From NCBI RefSeq assembly GCF_039541815.1, contig NZ_BAABGY010000007.1, forward strand, positions 1,150,987 to 1,214,986: DNA of 64,000 bases, in the 5' to 3' direction. The stretch comes from Flavisolibacter amylovorans (GTDB lineage: Bacteria; Bacteroidota; Bacteroidia; Chitinophagales; Chitinophagaceae). Of the stretch, positions 60,423 to 64,000 are shown in pieces (positions within the stretch are counted from its first letter, which is position 1; each line of letters starts with the position of its first letter). A program made the position numbers and the translations under genes. The notes beneath the pieces are model-generated. The model ran no database searches and was not told where the DNA came from. It saw only the letters and a list, made by a program, of their open reading frames with translations.

Positions 60423-60652
60423 TGTGAGCAGGAAAACGTGAGCGGGTGATTGGGTCAGCGGGTGAACAAGTGAGCGGGTCAGCGGGTCAGCGGGTGCGTG
60501 CGTGAGTAGGTTAATGGACGCACAGTAAGAACGAACGGATGCCTTCGGCATCCGTTCGTTCTATTGCGTAAGCGCTCACTCATTGACTTGCTCACCCGCC
60601 CACTCATTCACTTGCTCACTTGCTCACCCGCTCACCCGCTCACCCGCTCACG
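60423..60652. repeat. Large inverted pair of 8-bp arrays (GTGAGCGG) around a perfect hairpin
   Basis: 60423-60506 holds octamers in one direction, 60571-60652 about nine in the other (TTGCTCAC, CCGCTCAC). At the centre a 16-bp perfect stem AGAACGAACGGATGCC (60528-60543) pairs with 60547-60562 across a 3-nt loop. The prfC stop codon TGA is part of the first unit of the right array. Confidence 0.85.
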
Positions 60653-62237
60653 ACTTATGGATCTCGCTCGTAAAGTGAAACTCGATCTCCGGGTTATTTG
60701 TCCGCTCGGTGTTGAGGAACCACTCGCTTTGCGCGAGGTACACGAGCTGGCCGTCCTTGTCTTCAGCTACGTTGGAGCCTTTGAAACGCACGAACTCCTC
60801 GAGCTTCTTCGGGTCGGTGCTCGTGAGCCAGCAGGCCTTGTAGAAGGGCAGCGAGTTGAACACCACGGAGGCGCCGTACTCGTGTAGTAGCCGGTACTGG
60901 ATCACTTCGAACTGGAGCTCACCTACGCAGCCGATGATCTTCTTGTTGCCGCCGTACTGCGTGAAGAGCTGCGCTACGCCTTCGTCGGTGAGCTGCAACA
61001 GGCCTTTTTCGAGTTGCTTCGTCTTCATCGGGTCCTTATTCACCACCTCCTTGAAGATCTCGGGCGAGAACGTAGGAATACCGGTGAAGAAAAAGTCCTC
61101 CCCTTCCGTCAGCGTGTCGCCGATCTTGAAGTTGCCGGTGTCGAAAAGCCCGACCACGTCGCCGGGGTAGGCATCGTCCACCACGCTCTTCTCGCGTGCG
61201 AGGAAGGTGTAGGGGTTGGAGAAGCGCACGTCTTTGTTGAGGCGCACGTGGTGGAAGTATTTGTTGCGCTCGAACTTGCCGGAGCACACGCGGAGGAAGG
61301 CGATGCGGTCGCGGTGCTTGGGGTCGAGGTTGGCGTGGATCTTAAAGATGAAGCCAGAGAACTTGTCCTCGCTCACGGCCACCTTGCGGGCGCTCGTGTC
61401 GCGGTCCTGCGGCTCGGGGGCGATGCGGATAAAGGTGTCGAGCATCTCCTTCACGCCGAAGTTGTTGACCGCGGAGCCGAAGAACACCGGGGCTACGTCG
61501 CCGGAGCGGTAGCTCTCGGGGTCGAGCTCGCCGTAGACGCCGTCGATCAGTTCCACGTCTTCGCGGAGGGTGGCCGCGTCGCGCTCGCCGAGCTCCTGGT
61601 CCAATACGGAATCAGAAAGATCGCCGATGGAGATCGTGTCCTCGTCGGTGGCCTTGGTGCTGGCCGTGAAGAGGCGGAGGCTCTTGTTGTGCAGGTCGTA
61701 TACCCCTTTGAAGTCCTTGCCCTGGTTGATCGGCCAGGTCATCGGGTGCAGCGAGATGGAGAGCTCCTTTTCGATCTCCTCGAGCAGGTCGAAGCGGTTC
61801 TTGCCGTCGCGGTCCATCTTGTTGATGAACACGATCACGGGCGTCTTGCGCATCCGGCACACCTGCATGAGGCGGCGGGTCTGCTCTTCCACGCCGTTTA
61901 CAGAGTCCACTACCAGGATCACGGAGTCCACGGCGGTGAGGGTGCGGAAGGTGTCTTCGGCGAAGTCCTTGTGACCGGGGGTATCGAGCAGGTTCACGAG
62001 GGTATCCTTGTATTCGAACGACATCACCGAGGTAGCCACGGAGATACCGCGCTGGCGCTCGATCTCCATGAAGTCGGAGGTCGCCGCCTTCTTGATCTTG
62101 TTGCTCTTGACGGCGCCGGCCACCTGGATGGCGCCGCCGAACAGCAGCAGCTTCTCGGTGAGGGTGGTCTTGCCGGCGTCGGGGTGCGAAATGATGGCGA
62201 AGGTGCGCCGCTTCAATATCTCGTCCTGGTACTTCAT
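60648..62237 (-). CDS. prfC: Peptide chain release factor 3
   Basis: A 529-residue GTPase that recycles RF1/RF2. G1 SHPDAGKTTLTEKLL, switch RQRGISVATSVM, G3 LLDTPGHKDFAEDTFR and G4 FINKMDRDGKN are present; the total length and domain III (YGGNKKIIGCVGELQFEVIQYRL) distinguish RF3 from EF-G and TypA. The stop is formed by the adjoining octamer repeat. Confidence 0.96.
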   Translation of the reverse strand: MKYQDEILKRRTFAIISHPDAGKTTLTEKLLLFGGAIQVAGAVKSNKIKKAATSDFMEIERQRGISVATSVMSFEYKDTLVNLLDTPGHKDFAEDTFRTLTAVDSVILVVDSVNGVEEQTRRLMQVCRMRKTPVIVFINKMDRDGKNRFDLLEEIEKELSISLHPMTWPINQGKDFKGVYDLHNKSLRLFTASTKATDEDTISIGDLSDSVLDQELGERDAATLREDVELIDGVYGELDPESYRSGDVAPVFFGSAVNNFGVKEMLDTFIRIAPEPQDRDTSARKVAVSEDKFSGFIFKIHANLDPKHRDRIAFLRVCSGKFERNKYFHHVRLNKDVRFSNPYTFLAREKSVVDDAYPGDVVGLFDTGNFKIGDTLTEGEDFFFTGIPTFSPEIFKEVVNKDPMKTKQLEKGLLQLTDEGVAQLFTQYGGNKKIIGCVGELQFEVIQYRLLHEYGASVVFNSLPFYKACWLTSTDPKKLEEFVRFKGSNVAEDKDGQLVYLAQSEWFLNTERTNNPEIEFHFTSEIHKS

Positions 62238-62275
62238 GTTCGGGCATGGGCTTTTTGGGGCCCCTTTTGCGGCGG

Positions 62276-62283
62276 CAAAGGTA
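62276..62283 (-). promoter_or_regulatory. -7 promoter box of prfC
   Basis: TACCTTTG, exact consensus, 38 nt before the prfC ATG; a GGGGCCCC palindrome lies between. Confidence 0.55.
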
Positions 62284-62349
62284 CGGCGGCCGGGGCGAGT
62301 TTAGGGAAGGTAGTTTCGGGTGGGGGTCGAACGTGCAATTTTGGGTGTC

Positions 62350-62960
62350 GGCGCGATGACGGATTCCATTTAACGCAAAGGCGCAAAGAACACTTTGGAT
62401 TATTCTTTTGAATGGACCTCAGAGCCTCAGGTAGCAGTTGCTAAGGATGAACTTTTTTCAAAAGCGCCAAGCGAAGCCCGCAAGCGAGCTGCTGTGATGG
62501 GGTTGTCCTTGAATTTAGGGGCTTCACGTCAGGCAATACGATCCCTTTTGCCGATAGGATATAGGGCTTGCGATCATGGATCGCTTTTAACGCTAAGGCG
62601 CGAAGAATTTTTTGGAAGCGTCTCCTGGGGCGAAGCTCACGCGCTTTTTGCCGGCCGTCCTATGGACGAGCTTTTCTCAAGAAGCGCCAAGGGAAGCCCG
62701 CGGGCGGGCTGCCTTAGTAGATGATCCCTTGATTCGAATAAGGTTCCAGATGCACGTCAGGCAACCAAGCTCCCTTTTTGCCGGTAGGATCCAGGGAGCG
62801 CAATGGCGGATCCCATTTAACGCAAAGGCGCGAAGAATCTTTTAATAGAGGCCTCTAAACGAACCCTCAGGGCAGGCAGTGGCAGTTCCTATGGACGAGC
62901 TTTTCTAAAGAGCGCAAATGGGGAGCCCGCAGGCGGGCTGCTTTGACCGGGTGATCCCAA
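62350..62960. repeat. Three tandem diverged copies of a ~225-bp noncoding repeat
   Basis: AACGCAAAGGCGC-type starts lie at 62372, 62589 and 62819; TGGACGAGCTTTTCT-type segments near 62440, 62665 and 62890; GCCCGC..GCGGGC palindromes close each copy; CACGTCAGGCAA segments are near 62527 and 62753. Frames in it are interrupted and differ between copies, so it is not coding. Copies share the AACGCAAAGGCGC motif with 14750-14760 and 14970-14985. Confidence 0.7.
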
Positions 62961-62996
62961 AAGCTCTGGGGTTTTATAAAGTGAAAGGGAAACTTT

Positions 62997-63131
62997 GCTC
63001 CCTTGGGGAGGGGGCTGGGGGTGGGCCGGAAGTCGTTGATCCACAATGCTTTTAGGGGATCTTAACAAAAAACGGGGTGCGCCCGATCGCCTTTTGTCCC
63101 CGGTTCGCCCCCGGCTTGCCCCGTTTTTTCC
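62997..63131. repeat. REP-like sequence and AAAAACGGGG / CCCCGTTTTT inverted pair
   Basis: 62997-63028 is a REP-like CTCCCTTGGGGAGGGGGCTGG. 63068-63131 has AAAAAACGGGG and CCCCGTTTTTT arms with about 40 bases between. No gene is seen from 62961 to 63202. Confidence 0.5.
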
Positions 63132-63202
63132 GCAGCGTGCCCGGATTTCAGGCGGGAAGAAAAGAGGCACCATATTGGTTTATATTCTCCCAAACTAACC
63201 AC

Positions 63203-63403
63203 ATGGAAAACCAAAGGAACCGGGATCAGCATCCCCAACAGCAACAGAATCAGGAGCGCCGCTCTTCCGCCCCCCAGGGTTTTGAAGGGATGAACTTCGA
63301 GGAGCAGCGCGGGAGCTATAAGAACAGCGACGGTGCGGGTGTACGCCTGGACCGTAATGAATCGATGAAGCAACGGAACGGTAAGAGTGGACAGGAACAA
63401 TGA
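63203..63403 (+). CDS. Small hydrophilic Gln/Asn/Arg-rich protein
   Basis: A 66-residue protein with no hydrophobic stretch: MENQRNRDQHPQQQQNQERR, a short NFEEQRGSYKN motif and a basic tail. Probably disordered, comparable in character to the acidic protein at 30167. The frame is open further upstream, but this ATG fits. Function unknown; short length lowers certainty. Confidence 0.6.
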   Translation: MENQRNRDQHPQQQQNQERRSSAPQGFEGMNFEEQRGSYKNSDGAGVRLDRNESMKQRNGKSGQEQ

Positions 63404-63522
63404 GCATAGTGCCGGTGCCCGAACACGGAGTGTGTGTTGAATTGGGTTAGCGTTCGGCCCGGTGGTCGCCCGGCCTATCTGGAGGGGTCAGGTCGGCGAC
63501 ATACGGAGGAGCGATCCTCTAC

Positions 63523-63565
63523 AAAAGAAGCCTGCAGGTGCATTGCATTTGCAGGCTTTTCTTTT
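63523..63565 (+). terminator. Intrinsic terminator
   Basis: AAAAGAAGCCTGCA pairs with TGCAGGCTTTTCTTTT across a 13-nt loop; T-rich tail. 120 bases after the small hydrophilic gene. Confidence 0.75.
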
Positions 63566-63828
63566 GCACCAACCCGGGAAGATGGTATTGGAAGGGTAAG
63601 AGGTGTTTTTCTACCGCCTAGGAAACCCGCCTTCGCTAAAGCTATGGCGGGCGGAGAAAGAAGCGAACGTATGCGCTTAGTGAGCGCACGTTGATCGGCT
63701 TCGCGCTCATGGAGGCGTATGTTTCTGACTTCGCCATCCGTGACTTAAGATAGAGGGCACCGGTATCCAAGATCTACCCGAGCTTGCAGATCATCCCGCC
63801 GGACACCTGGCGGCAATGATTATCTAAC
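63566..63828. other. Gap without a supported gene
   Basis: Lies between two terminators. Reading frames here are short and unconvincing. A small RNA ending at the second terminator is possible but not shown. Confidence 0.4.
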
Positions 63829-63857
63829 AAAAGCCCCGACATACAGTCGGGGCTTTA
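63829..63857. terminator. Intrinsic terminator, symmetric
   Basis: AAAGCCCCGAC-ATACA-GTCGGGGCTTT. It has no annotated gene directly before it. Confidence 0.8.
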
Positions 63858-63903
63858 TGCTGAGTGCTTTGAAGAAAGATTGCAATAAAAAAGAATAATC
63901 CAC

Positions 63904-64000
63904 CTAGGTTGTGTTGACAATTGGCGGAGGGTTTGCTTTTTGTAGATAAACTTCCGTGAAGAGCAGATACAGTGTACCTGATGAAGTTTGGCAGCGGATT
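63904..64000 (+). mobile_element. Possible left end of an IS5-family insertion sequence
   Basis: CTAG (63904-63907), a typical target of the IS427 group, is followed by GTTGTGTTGACAATTGGCGG, which looks like a terminal inverted repeat. From GTG at 63956 the last 15 codons read MKSRYSVPDEVWQRI, similar to transposase N-termini of IS5-type elements. The window ends there, so the element cannot be confirmed. Confidence 0.45.

Noticed and set aside
61014..62411. 465-codon plus-strand open frame
   Set aside because: Antisense shadow of prfC.
62395..62724. 109-codon frame in the tandem repeats
   Set aside because: Not preserved between the three repeat copies; no start signal.
63434..63694. 86-codon plus-strand frame
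   Set aside because: Runs through an intrinsic terminator and has no start signal or family likeness.

Overview
This window comes from a high-GC member of the Bacteroidota, most likely the Chitinophagaceae. Three things point there. The gene content is typical of that group (YfhO, MgtE, a fused DAHP synthase/chorismate mutase, the futalosine gene mqnA, a Gmd/Fcl glycan cluster, many LxxC lipoproteins). The -7 promoter box TAnnTTTG of that phylum precedes many genes, and Shine-Dalgarno sequences are rare. The family assignment is inference. Nearly all sequence is chromosomal housekeeping DNA; the only mobile element is a possible insertion sequence cut by the right edge.

Layout. 1-6467 (minus) is an aromatic amino-acid operon read pheA, aminotransferase, tyrA, DAHP synthase/chorismate mutase, aroB, aroA, aroC (cut by the window edge). 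In front lies a short leader peptide packed with Phe, Tyr and Trp codons and an intrinsic terminator that abuts the pheA start codon: a complete ribosome-mediated attenuator. 6569-14591 holds a DEAD-box helicase, four tandem small lipoproteins, a sigma factor with a membrane-bound anti-sigma-like/trypsin-like protease, a nucleotidyltransferase, a PLP enzyme and a secreted protein. 15051-24025 holds lipB, rluD, an AT-rich orphan gene, def, ruvX, ubiA, a SpoU methyltransferase and two paralogous secreted proteins. 24199-36668 holds mutS, a CHRD lipoprotein, a SET-domain protein, mgtE, a five-PAS histidine kinase with its response regulator, and a DUF72 protein.

36744-43614 holds L-serine dehydratase, an FKBP-type isomerase, tRNA-Cys, a nucleoside phosphorylase, dapF, a Nudix hydrolase and a queuosine-precursor transporter. 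43677-55570 is a surface-glycan region: a YfhO protein, four glycosyltransferases, GDP-fucose synthesis (gmd, fcl), three methyltransferase-like proteins and an alpha-1,2-fucosyltransferase. 55590-62237 holds mqnA, purB, a flotillin with an NfeD-like partner, and prfC.

The intergenic DNA is unusual. At least eight families of 7-8 bp degenerate tandem repeats occur, each with its own unit, often as facing inverted arrays, and several begin in or directly after a stop codon. C-rich REP-like palindromes also form MITE-like inverted pairs, and one appears to encode part of a protein N-terminus. Promoter boxes often sit only 4-8 nt before start codons, which suggests leaderless mRNAs. No CRISPR array, prophage or rRNA was seen.
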